This document shows positions 23,121 through 33,191 of a stretch of DNA of 64,000 nt, piece by piece. The notes beneath the pieces were generated by a model, which saw only the letters and a list, made by a program, of their open reading frames with translations, made no database searches and was not told the origin of the DNA. The DNA is from Pseudomonas hamedanensis (GTDB lineage: Bacteria; Pseudomonadota; Gammaproteobacteria; Pseudomonadales; Pseudomonadaceae): positions 5,376,001-5,440,000 of the forward strand of contig NZ_CP077091.1 of NCBI RefSeq assembly GCF_014268595.2, given 5' to 3'. How positions within the stretch are numbered: position 1 is the stretch's first letter; each line of letters begins with the position of its first letter. The position numbers and the translations under genes are program-made.

Positions 23121-23864
23121 GTGAGCAAAGAACCCGATCGCCTTTTCGCCCAGCCCTTGGCCCAGGTGCCTGACTTCGCCTTCAACGAAGACGTGGTGCG
23201 GGTGTTCCCGGACATGATCAAGCGCTCGGTGCCGGGTTACCCGACCATCGTCGAAAACCTCGGCGTGCTCGCCGCGCAATTCGCCCAGCCCAACAGCGTG
23301 CTCTATGACCTCGGCTCGTCGCTGGGTGCAGTGACCCAAGCCCTGCGCCGCCATGTGCGCACCGACGGTTGCCAGGTGATCGCTGTGGATAACTCGGCTG
23401 CGATGGTCGAGCGTTGCCGCGAATATCTCAACGGTCAGGATTCGATGTTTCAGGAGTTGCTGCCGGTCGAGGTGATTGAGGGCGATATCCTCGCATTGGA
23501 GTTCCAGCCCGCCTCGGTGGTGGCGCTGAACTTCACCCTGCAATTCATCGCCCCGGATCAGCGCACCGCGTTGCTCTCGCGCATTCGCCAATCGTTGTTA
23601 CCCGGCGGCGCGCTGATTCTTTCGGAGAAACTGCGTTTCAACGATGCCGAAGAACACGCGCTGCTGACCGACCTGCACGTGGCGTTCAAACGCGCCAACG
23701 GCTACAGCGAACTGGAAATCGCCCAGAAGCGCAGCGCCATCGAAAACGTCATGAAGCCCGACAGCCTCGAAGAACACCGCGAACGCCTGCTGGCCGCCGG
23801 GTTCTCGAAAGTCGTGCCGTGGTTCCAGTGTCTTAACTTTGCCTCGTTGATTGCCTTGCCATGA
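23121..23864 (+). CDS. cmoA: Carboxy-S-adenosyl-L-methionine synthase
   Basis: A 247-residue class I methyltransferase-fold protein. [11 protein letters not shown] is the SAM loop (about residue 58), V-I-A-V-D-N-S motif II, V-I-E-G-D-I follows, and [12 protein letters not shown] is the CmoA signature. It converts SAM and prephenate to carboxy-SAM, used by CmoB to make cmo5U at tRNA position 34. I chose GTG 23121 because it gives the start S-K-E-P-D-R-L-F and the family length; an ATG at 23085 would add 12 residues. The stop overlaps cmoB by 4 bp (ATGA). Confidence 0.93.
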   Translation: MSKEPDRLFAQPLAQVPDFAFNEDVVRVFPDMIKRSVPGYPTIVENLGVLAAQFAQPNSVLYDLGSSLGAVTQALRRHVRTDGCQVIAVDNSAAMVERCREYLNGQDSMFQELLPVEVIEGDILALEFQPASVVALNFTLQFIAPDQRTALLSRIRQSLLPGGALILSEKLRFNDAEEHALLTDLHVAFKRANGYSELEIAQKRSAIENVMKPDSLEEHRERLLAAGFSKVVPWFQCLNFASLIALP

Positions 23865-24817
23865 TTGACCTGTCCCCCCTCGCCCGCCGTCTGGCCGGTA
23901 CACCGCTGGCCGAATGGGCCAACACTTTGCAGGCACAACTCGACCAGAAAATGGAGAAAGGCCACGGCGATCTGGAGCGCTGGCAGAGTGCGCTGGATGC
24001 CTTGCCGAAGATTCAGCCAAGCGAAATCGACTTGCTCAACGGCCTGAAGCTCGACACCGATTGCGACGACGAGACGCGCGTGCAGATGCGCACCGCGCTG
24101 ATGGGCCTGTCGCCGTGGCGCAAGGGACCGTTCGATCTGTTCGGCGTGCATGTCGACACCGAATGGCGTTCGGACTGGAAATGGTCGCGGGTCGCTCCGC
24201 ATCTGGACCTCAAAGGCAAGCGCATCCTCGATGTCGGCTGCGGCAACGGCTATTACATGTGGCGCATGCTCGGTGCGGGCGCCGACAGCGTGATTGGCGT
24301 TGACCCGAACTGGCTGTTCTTCTGCCAGTTCCAGGCGGTGCAACGCTATCTGTCCGAGCCAAACGCCTGGCATCTGCCGTTCCCGTTCGAAGACCTGCCG
24401 CCGAACCTTGAAGGCTTCGACACGGTGTTTTCCATGGGCGTGTTCTATCACCGTCGCTCGCCGATCGAGCACTTGCTGGCGCTCAAGGACTGCCTGGTCA
24501 AGGGCGGCGAACTGGTGCTGGAAACCCTGGTGGTCGAAGGCGACAAGCATCAAGTGCTGGTGCCGGAAGATCGCTACGCACAGATGCGCAACGTGTGGTT
24601 CCTGCCGTCGGTGCCTGCACTGGAGTTGTGGCTGCGCCGGGCCGGGTTCACCGATATTCGTTGCGTGGATGTCAGCACCACGACGGTGGAAGAACAGCGC
24701 GGGACGGAGTGGATGAAGTATCAGTCGCTGAGAGATTTTCTTGATCCTGAGGATCACAGCAAAACCATTGAAGGACTGCCGGCGCCGATGCGGGCGGTGA
24801 TCGTCGCCAAGAAATAA
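23861..24817 (+). CDS. cmoB: tRNA U34 carboxymethyltransferase
   Basis: A 318-residue enzyme. It has [12 protein letters not shown] (about residue 80), W-R-S-D-W-K-W, the SAM-binding [15 protein letters not shown], and [13 protein letters not shown], all hallmarks of CmoB. It transfers the carboxymethyl group of carboxy-SAM to 5-hydroxyuridine in the tRNA anticodon, widening wobble decoding. It is translationally coupled to cmoA. A REPIN array begins 30 bp after its stop. Confidence 0.95.
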   Translation: MIDLSPLARRLAGTPLAEWANTLQAQLDQKMEKGHGDLERWQSALDALPKIQPSEIDLLNGLKLDTDCDDETRVQMRTALMGLSPWRKGPFDLFGVHVDTEWRSDWKWSRVAPHLDLKGKRILDVGCGNGYYMWRMLGAGADSVIGVDPNWLFFCQFQAVQRYLSEPNAWHLPFPFEDLPPNLEGFDTVFSMGVFYHRRSPIEHLLALKDCLVKGGELVLETLVVEGDKHQVLVPEDRYAQMRNVWFLPSVPALELWLRRAGFTDIRCVDVSTTTVEEQRGTEWMKYQSLRDFLDPEDHSKTIEGLPAPMRAVIVAKK

Positions 24818-24846
24818 CCCAATCTCCCGAACAATGGAGATCCCCC

Positions 24847-25317
24847 TGTGGGAGCGGGCTTGCTCGCGAAGGCGGTGTGTCAGTCACTCTCCATTCTGAA
24901 TGTACCGACGCCTTCGCGAGCAAGCCCGCTCCCACAATTTGACTGCATTACTGCCGTTGAAATGCGGCCCCGTGTAGGAGTGAGCCTGCTCGCGAAGGCG
25001 GTGTGTCAGTCACCGTTCATTCTGGATGTACCGACGCTTTCGCGAGCAGGCTCGCTCCCACAATTTGACTGCATTACTGCCGTTGAAATGCGGCCCTGTG
25101 TAGGAGTGAGCCTGCTCGCGAAGGCGGTGTGTCAGTCACCATTCATTCTGAATGTACCGACGCTATCGCGAGCAGGCTCGCTCCCACAATTTGACTGCAT
25201 TACTGCCGTTGAAATGCGGCCCTGTGTAGGAGTGAGCCTGCTCGCGATAGCGGTGTGTCAGACACCCTCGATGTTGTAATTGCTGACGCTTTCGCGAGCA
25301 GGCTCACTCCTACAGGG
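24847..25317. repeat. Tandem array of four REPINs, 126-bp period
   Basis: REPIN units begin at 24847, 24973, 25099 and 25225, exactly 126 bp apart. Each holds two inverted REPs around a core such as GGCGGTGTGTCAGTCAC, followed by a linker AATTTGACTGCATTACTGCC that is repeated after the first three. Copies differ in TGTGGGAGCG versus TGTAGGAGTG ends and in CGAAGGC versus CGATAGC. The whole 508-bp gap between cmoB and tadA is this array; no gene is supported there. Confidence 0.93.
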
Positions 25318-25325
25318 GGCGGTGT

Positions 25326-25823
25326 TTATTCAGCGGGTTTCGCTCGGCGGGCGCGGAAGAACTCGGTCAACACCGCGCCACATTCTTCAGCCAATACCCC
25401 GCCCTCATACAGCACCCGGTGATTCAAAAAGCCCTGGGTAAAAAACTGACCCTGACTCTGCACAATCCCGGCCTTCGGCTCCAGCGCGCCATACACCACT
25501 CGCGCCACTCGCGAATGCACGATCAGTCCGGCGCACATGCTGCACGGTTCCAGCGTCACATACAGGGTGCTGCCCGGCAGGCGATAGTTATCCACTGCCT
25601 GCGCGGCGGCGCGGATCGCGACCATTTCGGCGTGGGCACTCGGGTCGCTGGTGCTGATCGGGCAGTTAAAACCGCGACCAATGATGGCGCCGTCCTGCAC
25701 CAGCACCGCGCCCACCGGCACTTCGCCAAGCGCAGCGCCCTGTTCGGCGAGGATCAGGGCTTCGCGCATGAAGTCGCGGTCGCGGCTGCGGTCGATGATC
25801 GCCGCCGGGCGAATCTGGCGCAT
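25326..25823 (-). CDS. tadA: tRNA-specific adenosine deaminase
   Basis: A 165-residue zinc enzyme. The H-A-E motif (S-A-H-A-E-M-V-A-I, about residue 63) supplies a zinc ligand and the proton shuttle, and P-C-S-M-C-A-G-L (about 94) the two zinc cysteines. It deaminates A34 of tRNA-Arg(ACG) to inosine and is normally essential. The start M-R-Q-I-R-P at 25823 overlaps the stop of the multicopper oxidase gene by one base (TGATG), so translation is probably coupled. The frame continues upstream only as overlap with the oxidase gene. Confidence 0.95.
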   Translation of the reverse strand: MRQIRPAAIIDRSRDRDFMREALILAEQGAALGEVPVGAVLVQDGAIIGRGFNCPISTSDPSAHAEMVAIRAAAQAVDNYRLPGSTLYVTLEPCSMCAGLIVHSRVARVVYGALEPKAGIVQSQGQFFTQGFLNHRVLYEGGVLAEECGAVLTEFFRARRAKPAE

Positions 25824-27199
25824 CACTTCACCTCGATCGCGGCCATCAGGCCGGTTTCCATGTGGTCGATGACATGGCAGTGGAACATCCATACCCCCGG
25901 GTTATCCGCCACCAGCGCCACTTGCGCGCGCTCGTTCTTGCCCAGCAGATAGGTGTCGGTGAAGTACGGAACGACCTTGTGCCGGTTCGACGCAATCACC
26001 TTGAAGCTCATGCCGTGCAGGTGGATCGGGTGCTGGTACTGGGTCATGTTCTTCAGTTCGAAAATATAGCTCTGGCCCAGTTTCAGGCTGGCAATAGGTC
26101 GGTCAGCACAGGTCTTGTCGGTGATGTCCCAGGCCTTGCCGTTGATCTGCCACAGACTCGGCGGCTTGCCGTTTTCGGTGTTCACCGACACCGAGCCGAC
26201 CCATTCGAAATTGAAGTTGAGTTTCTCCGCATTGGCCAGATCCGGCTCGGCCACTGGGTTGGCCGGCAGGGCTTTCGGCCAGTCAGTCGGCGCATCGGTG
26301 TTGGTGACTGAACGCAGCGTGCCCAGACGCACCGGGCCGTTGCGCAGCGACAGTTCTTCACCGGCCGCCGGGGCCCTGATCGCCAGACAGATACGCATGC
26401 CTGGACCGAGCCAGTATTCCTTACCCAACGGGCGCGGCTCGACCGGGTTGCCGTCCAGCGCGTAGATCTGCGCTTCGACGCCGGGAATGTTGATGCGGTA
26501 GGTCAGGGTGTTGTCGAGGTTGAGCAAACGCACCCGAGTGATCTGCCCGGCCGGCAGATCGATCACCGGCAACGGCACGCCATTGATTGTCGACAGACGT
26601 CCGGCAGTACCGCCACGGGCCGCTTCGCGCGGGATGCTGAATTCTACGAACTGACCTTGCTCATCGACGTGCCAGTTCTTCAGGCTCAGGGTCTTCTCGT
26701 ACTTGAAACCGGTCGGCTCGCGCTCCTCGATGATCAGCGGCCCGACCAGGCCACGGCCGAGTTCCTCGCTGCTGCTGACGTGCGGGTGATACCAGTAGCT
26801 GCCGGCATCCGGCACGCGAAACTTGTAATCGAAATACTCGCCCGGCAGCACCGGCAGTTGCGAGACGTAGGGCACGCCGTCCATTTCCAGCGGCAGGCGG
26901 ATGCCGTGCCAGTGAATCGTCGTCGCCACCGGCAGGTGGTTGATGAAACGCACCCGCAGCCATTCGCCCTGACGCACGCGCAGCTCGGTGCCCGGCGCCG
27001 ACGGGCCGAACGCCCAGGCTTGGGTCTTGTGGCCAGGCACCAGTTCCACATCCAGCGGCGCGGCGATCAGTTCATAGTCGTGACCGGCCTCGCCGTCGGC
27101 CATTTTGCCCAGCCAGTACCGCGATGCGCCCCCCGCGCCAACGCCAACGACAACAAGACCGGCCAGGCCACCGAGGATTTGGCGACGGGTAAAGGACAT
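25823..27199 (-). CDS. Tat-exported multicopper oxidase
   Basis: A 458-residue periplasmic oxidase. The N-terminus M-S-F-T-R-R-Q-I-L-G-G carries a Tat signal, as expected for a protein that folds with copper before export. Copper ligands are in T-I-H-W-H-G (about residue 96), Y-W-Y-H-P-H (about 136), H-P-I-H-L-H-G (near 395) and H-C-H-V-I-D-H-M-E-T-G-L-M (near 440), giving complete type 1, 2 and 3 sites. The M after the final H block is the usual axial ligand of low-potential type 1 copper. It resembles the CueO/SufI group and may detoxify cuprous ions or oxidise phenols; the substrate is not certain. In P. aeruginosa, as I recall, PA3768 next to tadA is the orthologue. Confidence 0.9.
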   Translation of the reverse strand: MSFTRRQILGGLAGLVVVGVGAGGASRYWLGKMADGEAGHDYELIAAPLDVELVPGHKTQAWAFGPSAPGTELRVRQGEWLRVRFINHLPVATTIHWHGIRLPLEMDGVPYVSQLPVLPGEYFDYKFRVPDAGSYWYHPHVSSSEELGRGLVGPLIIEEREPTGFKYEKTLSLKNWHVDEQGQFVEFSIPREAARGGTAGRLSTINGVPLPVIDLPAGQITRVRLLNLDNTLTYRINIPGVEAQIYALDGNPVEPRPLGKEYWLGPGMRICLAIRAPAAGEELSLRNGPVRLGTLRSVTNTDAPTDWPKALPANPVAEPDLANAEKLNFNFEWVGSVSVNTENGKPPSLWQINGKAWDITDKTCADRPIASLKLGQSYIFELKNMTQYQHPIHLHGMSFKVIASNRHKVVPYFTDTYLLGKNERAQVALVADNPGVWMFHCHVIDHMETGLMAAIEVK

Positions 27200-27316
27200 G
27201 AACTCAACTACCTCACGTATCAGCGACAGGCCCCGGGGGGCCCGTAAAAGGCGAATACGATACACCCGCAGTTGAGAAACAGTAAGGGCGACCTGGGGCC
27301 GCACGCCTGCTTTGGC

Positions 27317-27610
27317 TTATTCCCGCAGGCCGGTAATCAGGTGCAAAACGCCGCCCGCAAGCGCCATGACCCCGGCGACACCGGCAAGGCTCAATGCCTC
27401 ACGATCAACGCAGGCGACGTCTGCCAGCTCCACCCGTACCCGCGTCAGCGCCACCGCCTGCTGCGACTTTAGGTTATCCGCGCCGCCCAATGCCGCGACG
27501 ATTTCAGCGCTCAAGCCGACGGCCGGCTCGGTCGGCGTTTTCGGCTCGTCTGCCACCAGATCCGGCGTCAGCGCTTTCCAGAATGCCTGCTGCAACTTAT
27601 CGAACATCAT
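27317..27610 (-). CDS. Stand-alone PTS EIIB-like protein lacking the phospho-cysteine
   Basis: A 97-residue protein. The V-A-A-L-G-G-A-D-N-L-K-S-Q-Q-A-V-A-L-T-R-V-R-V segment and the following V-D-R-E-A-L-S-L-A-G-V-A-G-V match the glucose-family EIIB fold. Where EIIB domains have A-C-I-T-R-L-R, with cysteine as the phosphoryl carrier, this protein reads V-A-L-T-R-V-R, so it cannot carry phosphate in the usual way. It starts at 27610 (M-M) overlapping the stop of the EIIA-HPr-EI gene (TGATG) and closes the trehalose operon. It may be regulatory or vestigial. The complete EIIB needed for transport is in TreP. Confidence 0.75.
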   Translation of the reverse strand: MMFDKLQQAFWKALTPDLVADEPKTPTEPAVGLSAEIVAALGGADNLKSQQAVALTRVRVELADVACVDREALSLAGVAGVMALAGGVLHLITGLRE

Positions 27611-30132
27611 CAGTTCTCCAGAATCCGTGTGGTGTCGGCAATCGCTTCGCTGTGCAGGCGTAACGCCTCACGCACTTGCTCGGCACTTTCCAGGTCGAGC
27701 ACCTGCCGGGCGATGGTTTGACACTCGGACAGATTCAGCTCGCGCACGGTTGATTTGATCGCTGGAATCAACGGCACGCTCACCGACAGTTCATCCACGC
27801 CCAAGCCCAACAGCAGCGGCACCGCCAGACGCTCGGAAGCCATGGCGCCGCAGACCCCGACCCATTTGCCGTGGGCATGCGCCGCCTGCACGGTCGTGGC
27901 AATCAGGCGCAGCACCGCTGGATGGTAGCTGTCCGCCTGACTGGCCAGGCGCGGATGATCGCGATCCATGGCCAGGGTGTATTGCGTCAGATCGTTGGTG
28001 CCGATGGAGAAAAAGTCGACATGGGGGGCAAAGCGATCGGCCATCAGCGCCGCCGCTGGCACTTCGATCATGACCCCCAGTTTCGGCATTTCAGCCAGGC
28101 CCAGCGCCTGCGCTTCTTGCTCGAGCATCTGCCGCGCCAGCCGCAACTCCGACAGTTGCGTGACCATCGGCAGCATGATGTGCAAGCGCGTCAGCTGACA
28201 GCAGGCCAGCACCGCACGCAATTGCTCACGTAACAGTTGCGGGCGCTCCAGGCACAGACGTATGCCGCGCAAGCCGAGGAAGGGATTGCTCTCTGCGTCC
28301 ATCGGCACATAGGCCAATGGTTTGTCGCCGCCGACGTCGAGGGTGCGCACCACCAGATTATGCGACGGACCGACGCTGCGAGCGATGGCGCTGTAGGTGG
28401 ACACTTGCTCGTCATGGCTGGGCGCCTGATGGCGGTCCAAGTAGAGGAACTCAGAACGCAACAGCCCGACGCCGCCCGCGCCGAGGTCCATGGCCTGGGC
28501 GGTTTCGCTCAGTGACGCCACGTTGGCGGTCACCTCGATGTGCTGCCCGTCGCGGGTGCACGCGGCGAGCGTTGCCTGCGCCAGTTCATGCTGATGGCGT
28601 TGCCGTTGCCGTTCATGCCGGGCGCGCAACTGATCAATAGACTCAGCGTTCGGGTTCAGCTGCAACTCGCCCTTGTCTGCGTCCAGCAGCACCTGGGTGC
28701 CGTCGGCCAGTGCGAGCATCTGCACCGGCATCGCGCAGATTGCCGGCAAGCCACAGGCCCGCGCAAGAATCGCCACGTGGCTGGTGGCACCGCCGCCGAC
28801 CGTGGCAAATCCCAGCACTTTATCTGTGTTCAGCCCGGCGGTCTGTGACGGGGTCAATTGATCGGCAATCAGGATGGCGTCGTCCGGCAACACCAGCGTC
28901 TGTTCGCGCACACCCAGAAGCAATTTCAAGACGCGCTGGCCGACGTCGACCAGATCCGCCGCCCGCTCGGCCAACAAAGCACTGCCCAGCGACCGGAACA
29001 TCGCCGCTGTCGCTTCGGTGCTGGTGTTCCAGGCAAACGCCGCGCTTTTGCCCTCATCGATCAGGGCCAGGGCTTGATCCAGAAGGCTGGGGTCCGCCAA
29101 TAACTCCTGATGCGCCTTGAAGATTTCGGCCTGCGCTTCACCACTGGCCGTGTCGCACAGGTGCTGCAAAGCCATGTCGGCCTCCACCAGGGCATCGGTC
29201 AGCGCCGCCCGTTCAACGGCGGGCTCGGCACCGAACTCGTTGACGGTGAGCGTCGGCTCCACGATCTGCACCACCTGCCCCAACGCCGAACCGGGCGAAG
29301 CACACACCCCACGCAGCACATTGGGCAGTTCCGGTTCGCTGGTTGCGACCGGCACCGGCACGTTTTCGCCGCAGCCTTCGGCCAGCAGCCGGGTCAGCGT
29401 GTCGAGGGCGGCTTCGGCATCCTCCCCCTGCGCGCTCACCTGCACGCTGTCGCCGGGGCCAGTCTGCAACGCCATGATCGCCACCAGCGACTTGGCATTG
29501 GCTTGCGCCTGCAACCGGTGCAGATGGATCGTCGCCGTAAAGCGCTTGGCCGCCTGGGCGAACACCGCCGCTGGTCGCGCATGCAGTCCATTGGGGTTGG
29601 GCAGGCTGATCGGTGGGGAGAACAGCGCTTCACCTTTGGGCATTTCCGGCGTCACGCTGGCCGTTCCGGCGCTGCCGACACTCAGCACTGGCTGACCGCT
29701 TTGCACTAGCCCTGTCGTCCCGACCAGCGAAGTAAACGGTTCACCGCTGACCACCAGCATCAGCGTCAGCAGACTGCGTGCATGCAGGGCAATGTAATCG
29801 GCATCGAAGTCGATCAGCGCCTGCCCGGCCTCGACCCGCTGGCCCGCTTCGACGCGCGGAGTGAAACCCGCGCCGGCGAGGTTCACCGTGTCCAGGCCGA
29901 TGTGCATCAGCACCTGCACACCTTCATCACTGGTCACGGTAACGGCGTGCCCGCTGGCCTGTATGTCGCTCACAACCCCGGCCAGCGGCGCACACAGCGT
30001 CGACGAGGTTGGATCGATGCACAGCCCATCGCCGATCACCCGACCGGCGAACACCGGATCGGGCACCTGATCCAGCGCCATCAGCACGCCGGACAACGGC
30101 GCCAGCAGTTGCAATTGTTGGGGTACGGCCAT
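27610..30132 (-). CDS. PTS phosphoryl carrier fusion EIIA-HPr-EI
   Basis: An 840-residue three-domain cytoplasmic protein. EIIA(Glc-type) spans residues about 5-150 with the active histidine in V-L-M-H-I-G-L-D-T-V-N-L. HPr covers about 170-255 with N-G-L-H-A-R-P-A-A. Enzyme I starts near 280, with the phospho-histidine in G-G-G-A-T-S-H-V-A-I-L-A-R and the PEP-binding G-V-G-L-L-R-S-E-F-L and D-F-F-S-I-G-T-N-D-L-T-Q-Y. It carries phosphate from PEP to EIIB of TreP, so the trehalose PTS needs no outside components. The start M-A-V-P-Q-Q-L at 30132 has AGGTG upstream; an ATG at 30204 is less likely. Domain order is like the NagF/FruA-type multiphosphoryl proteins. Confidence 0.93.
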   Translation of the reverse strand: MAVPQQLQLLAPLSGVLMALDQVPDPVFAGRVIGDGLCIDPTSSTLCAPLAGVVSDIQASGHAVTVTSDEGVQVLMHIGLDTVNLAGAGFTPRVEAGQRVEAGQALIDFDADYIALHARSLLTLMLVVSGEPFTSLVGTTGLVQSGQPVLSVGSAGTASVTPEMPKGEALFSPPISLPNPNGLHARPAAVFAQAAKRFTATIHLHRLQAQANAKSLVAIMALQTGPGDSVQVSAQGEDAEAALDTLTRLLAEGCGENVPVPVATSEPELPNVLRGVCASPGSALGQVVQIVEPTLTVNEFGAEPAVERAALTDALVEADMALQHLCDTASGEAQAEIFKAHQELLADPSLLDQALALIDEGKSAAFAWNTSTEATAAMFRSLGSALLAERAADLVDVGQRVLKLLLGVREQTLVLPDDAILIADQLTPSQTAGLNTDKVLGFATVGGGATSHVAILARACGLPAICAMPVQMLALADGTQVLLDADKGELQLNPNAESIDQLRARHERQRQRHQHELAQATLAACTRDGQHIEVTANVASLSETAQAMDLGAGGVGLLRSEFLYLDRHQAPSHDEQVSTYSAIARSVGPSHNLVVRTLDVGGDKPLAYVPMDAESNPFLGLRGIRLCLERPQLLREQLRAVLACCQLTRLHIMLPMVTQLSELRLARQMLEQEAQALGLAEMPKLGVMIEVPAAALMADRFAPHVDFFSIGTNDLTQYTLAMDRDHPRLASQADSYHPAVLRLIATTVQAAHAHGKWVGVCGAMASERLAVPLLLGLGVDELSVSVPLIPAIKSTVRELNLSECQTIARQVLDLESAEQVREALRLHSEAIADTTRILEN

Positions 30133-30162
30133 GACATCACCTGCTTGTTCGTTCTTTGAAGG

Positions 30163-30189
30163 GCCGACGGTGCGCGAAACACCGTCGGC
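30163..30189 (-). promoter_or_regulatory. Intercistronic hairpin between porin and EIIA-HPr-EI genes
   Basis: GCCGACGGTG / CACCGTCGGC, a 10-bp perfect stem with a 7-base loop, lies in the 62-bp gap. No T-run follows on the minus strand, so it is more likely an mRNA-stabilising or processing hairpin than a full terminator. Confidence 0.6.
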
Positions 30190-30194
30190 ATCGC

Positions 30195-31511
<1,317 letters not shown>

Positions 31512-31522
31512 TCAGTTATCGA

Positions 31523-33169
31523 TCACGGATCGGTCAGGTGCACCACGAACGACTCATAAGGTCGCAAGCGCAGATGTCGCGTGCGCAGCGGACAGTCCGG
31601 GTAGTTGCTGATCAACAGTCGCTGCGCCTGCGTTTCGTCGATCACCGGCGGTAACTCGACGTCACACGGGCCGCCATAAAAGTTGTTCACCACCAACAGG
31701 CGCTCACCCTCCCCCTCGCGCAGGTATGCCCAGATTTGTGGGTGCTCGGGCAGCAACTGGCGATAGACGCCGTCGCAGATCAGCGCTTCGCTGCGGCGCA
31801 AGGCGATCAGCCGTCGATAGTGATGCAGTACCGAGTCCGGGTCGTGCAGCTGATGCGCGACGTTGATCTGCGCGGCATTGGCCGGCACGCCGATCCAAGG
31901 TTCGCCGCGACTGAAACCGGCATTGTGCCCGGCGTGCCAGTGCATCGGCGTGCGCCCGTTGTCGCGGGACTTCTGCATGATCGCCGCCATATTGTCGACG
32001 TCGTTGACCCCCGCTTCACGCTTGAGTCGGAAGATGTTCAGAGTCTCGACATCGCGATACTGCTCGATGCTCTCGAACCCCGGATTGGTCATGCCCAGCT
32101 CTTCGCCCTGATACACAAACGGCGTGCCCTGCAAAAAGTGCAACGCGGTGCCAAGCATCTTTGCCGAGAGCTCGCGGTACTCGCCGTCATGGCCAAATCG
32201 CGAGACCACCCGCGGCTGATCGTGGTTACACCAGAACAACGCATTCCAGCCGCCCCCCGCCTGCATGCCAGTTTGCCAGTCCGAGAGGATCTGCTTGAGC
32301 TGGAGGAAATCGAAGTCGGCGCGCACCCACTTCTGCAGATTCGGATAATCGACCTTCAAGTGATGAAAATTGAAGGTCATCGACAGCTCTTTCGATTGCG
32401 GGTTCGAGTAGCGGATACAGTGCTCGAGACGCGTCGAGGACATCTCGCCGACGTTAATCAGGTCGTGACCTTCGAACACTTCACGGTGCATCTGCTGCAA
32501 GTATTCATGCACGTTCGGCCCATCGGTGTAGAAACGCCGACCGTCGCTGTCATCTTCTGGAAAATCTGCCGGTTTGGAGATCAGGTTGATCACATCCAGA
32601 CGAAAGCCACCGACACCCTTGTCGCGCCAGAAGCGCATCATCTTGAACACTTCGTCCCTGACCTTCGGGTTGTCCCAATTGAGGTCAGCCTGGGTGTGGT
32701 CGAACAGGTGCAGATAATATTGCCCGGTCTGCGCTTCGTACTCCCAGGCCGAACCGCCGAACTTGGATTCCCAGTTGTTCGGCTGATCGCGCCAGATATA
32801 GAAGTCACGGTAAGGATTATCGAGGCTGCTGCGCGCCTGCTGGAACCAGACGTGTTCGATCGAAGTGTGGTTGACCACGATATCGAGCATCAGCTTGATC
32901 CCGCGCTTGCCCGCTTCGGCAATCAGCAATTCACAATCGGCCATGCTGCCGTAGCTCGGATCGACGGCGTAGTAGTCGCTGATGTCGTAACCGTTGTCCC
33001 GTTGCGGCGAACGCAAAAACGGCGTGATCCACAAATAATCGACTCCCAGCCATTGCAGGTAATCGAGCTTGGCGACGATGCCGAGCAGATCGCCGGTCGC
33101 GTTGCCGGCGTGGCTGTGGAAGCTTTTCGGGTAGATCTGGTAGATCACCGAACGTTGCCAGTCTTGCAT
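31523..33169 (-). CDS. treC: Trehalose-6-phosphate hydrolase
   Basis: A 548-residue GH13 enzyme. It starts M-Q-D-W-Q-R-S-V-I-Y-Q-I-Y-P-K-S-F, and CAAGGAA lies upstream of ATG 33169. Conserved regions are D-I-V-V-N-H-T-S (region I), G-F-R-L-D-V-I-N (nucleophile Asp, about residue 200), the catalytic Glu in V-G-E-M-S-S-T, and W-C-N-H-D-Q-P-R (region IV). It splits the trehalose 6-phosphate made by TreP into glucose and glucose 6-phosphate. The treP gene ends 22 bp upstream, so they are co-transcribed. Other oligo-1,6-glucosidase activities are possible within GH13, but the PTS context makes phosphotrehalase the best call. Confidence 0.93.
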   Translation of the reverse strand: MQDWQRSVIYQIYPKSFHSHAGNATGDLLGIVAKLDYLQWLGVDYLWITPFLRSPQRDNGYDISDYYAVDPSYGSMADCELLIAEAGKRGIKLMLDIVVNHTSIEHVWFQQARSSLDNPYRDFYIWRDQPNNWESKFGGSAWEYEAQTGQYYLHLFDHTQADLNWDNPKVRDEVFKMMRFWRDKGVGGFRLDVINLISKPADFPEDDSDGRRFYTDGPNVHEYLQQMHREVFEGHDLINVGEMSSTRLEHCIRYSNPQSKELSMTFNFHHLKVDYPNLQKWVRADFDFLQLKQILSDWQTGMQAGGGWNALFWCNHDQPRVVSRFGHDGEYRELSAKMLGTALHFLQGTPFVYQGEELGMTNPGFESIEQYRDVETLNIFRLKREAGVNDVDNMAAIMQKSRDNGRTPMHWHAGHNAGFSRGEPWIGVPANAAQINVAHQLHDPDSVLHHYRRLIALRRSEALICDGVYRQLLPEHPQIWAYLREGEGERLLVVNNFYGGPCDVELPPVIDETQAQRLLISNYPDCPLRTRHLRLRPYESFVVHLTDP

Positions 33170-33191
33170 GACGCAATTCCTTGGTTGGATT

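Noticed and set aside
24848..25279. Plus-strand frame with repeated segments of about 42 residues
   Set aside because: The protein repeat is just the 126-bp (42-codon) REPIN array read in frame; no start context of its own.
24847..25317. CRISPR array
   Set aside because: The repeats are regular, but each unit is a palindromic REPIN with a conserved linker; spacers are not unique and there are no cas genes.
31523..33169. Alpha-glucosidase/oligo-1,6-glucosidase instead of phosphotrehalase
   Set aside because: GH13 motifs alone do not decide, but the position between a trehalose-type EIIBC and a PTS carrier with treR makes trehalose-6-phosphate hydrolase the better call.
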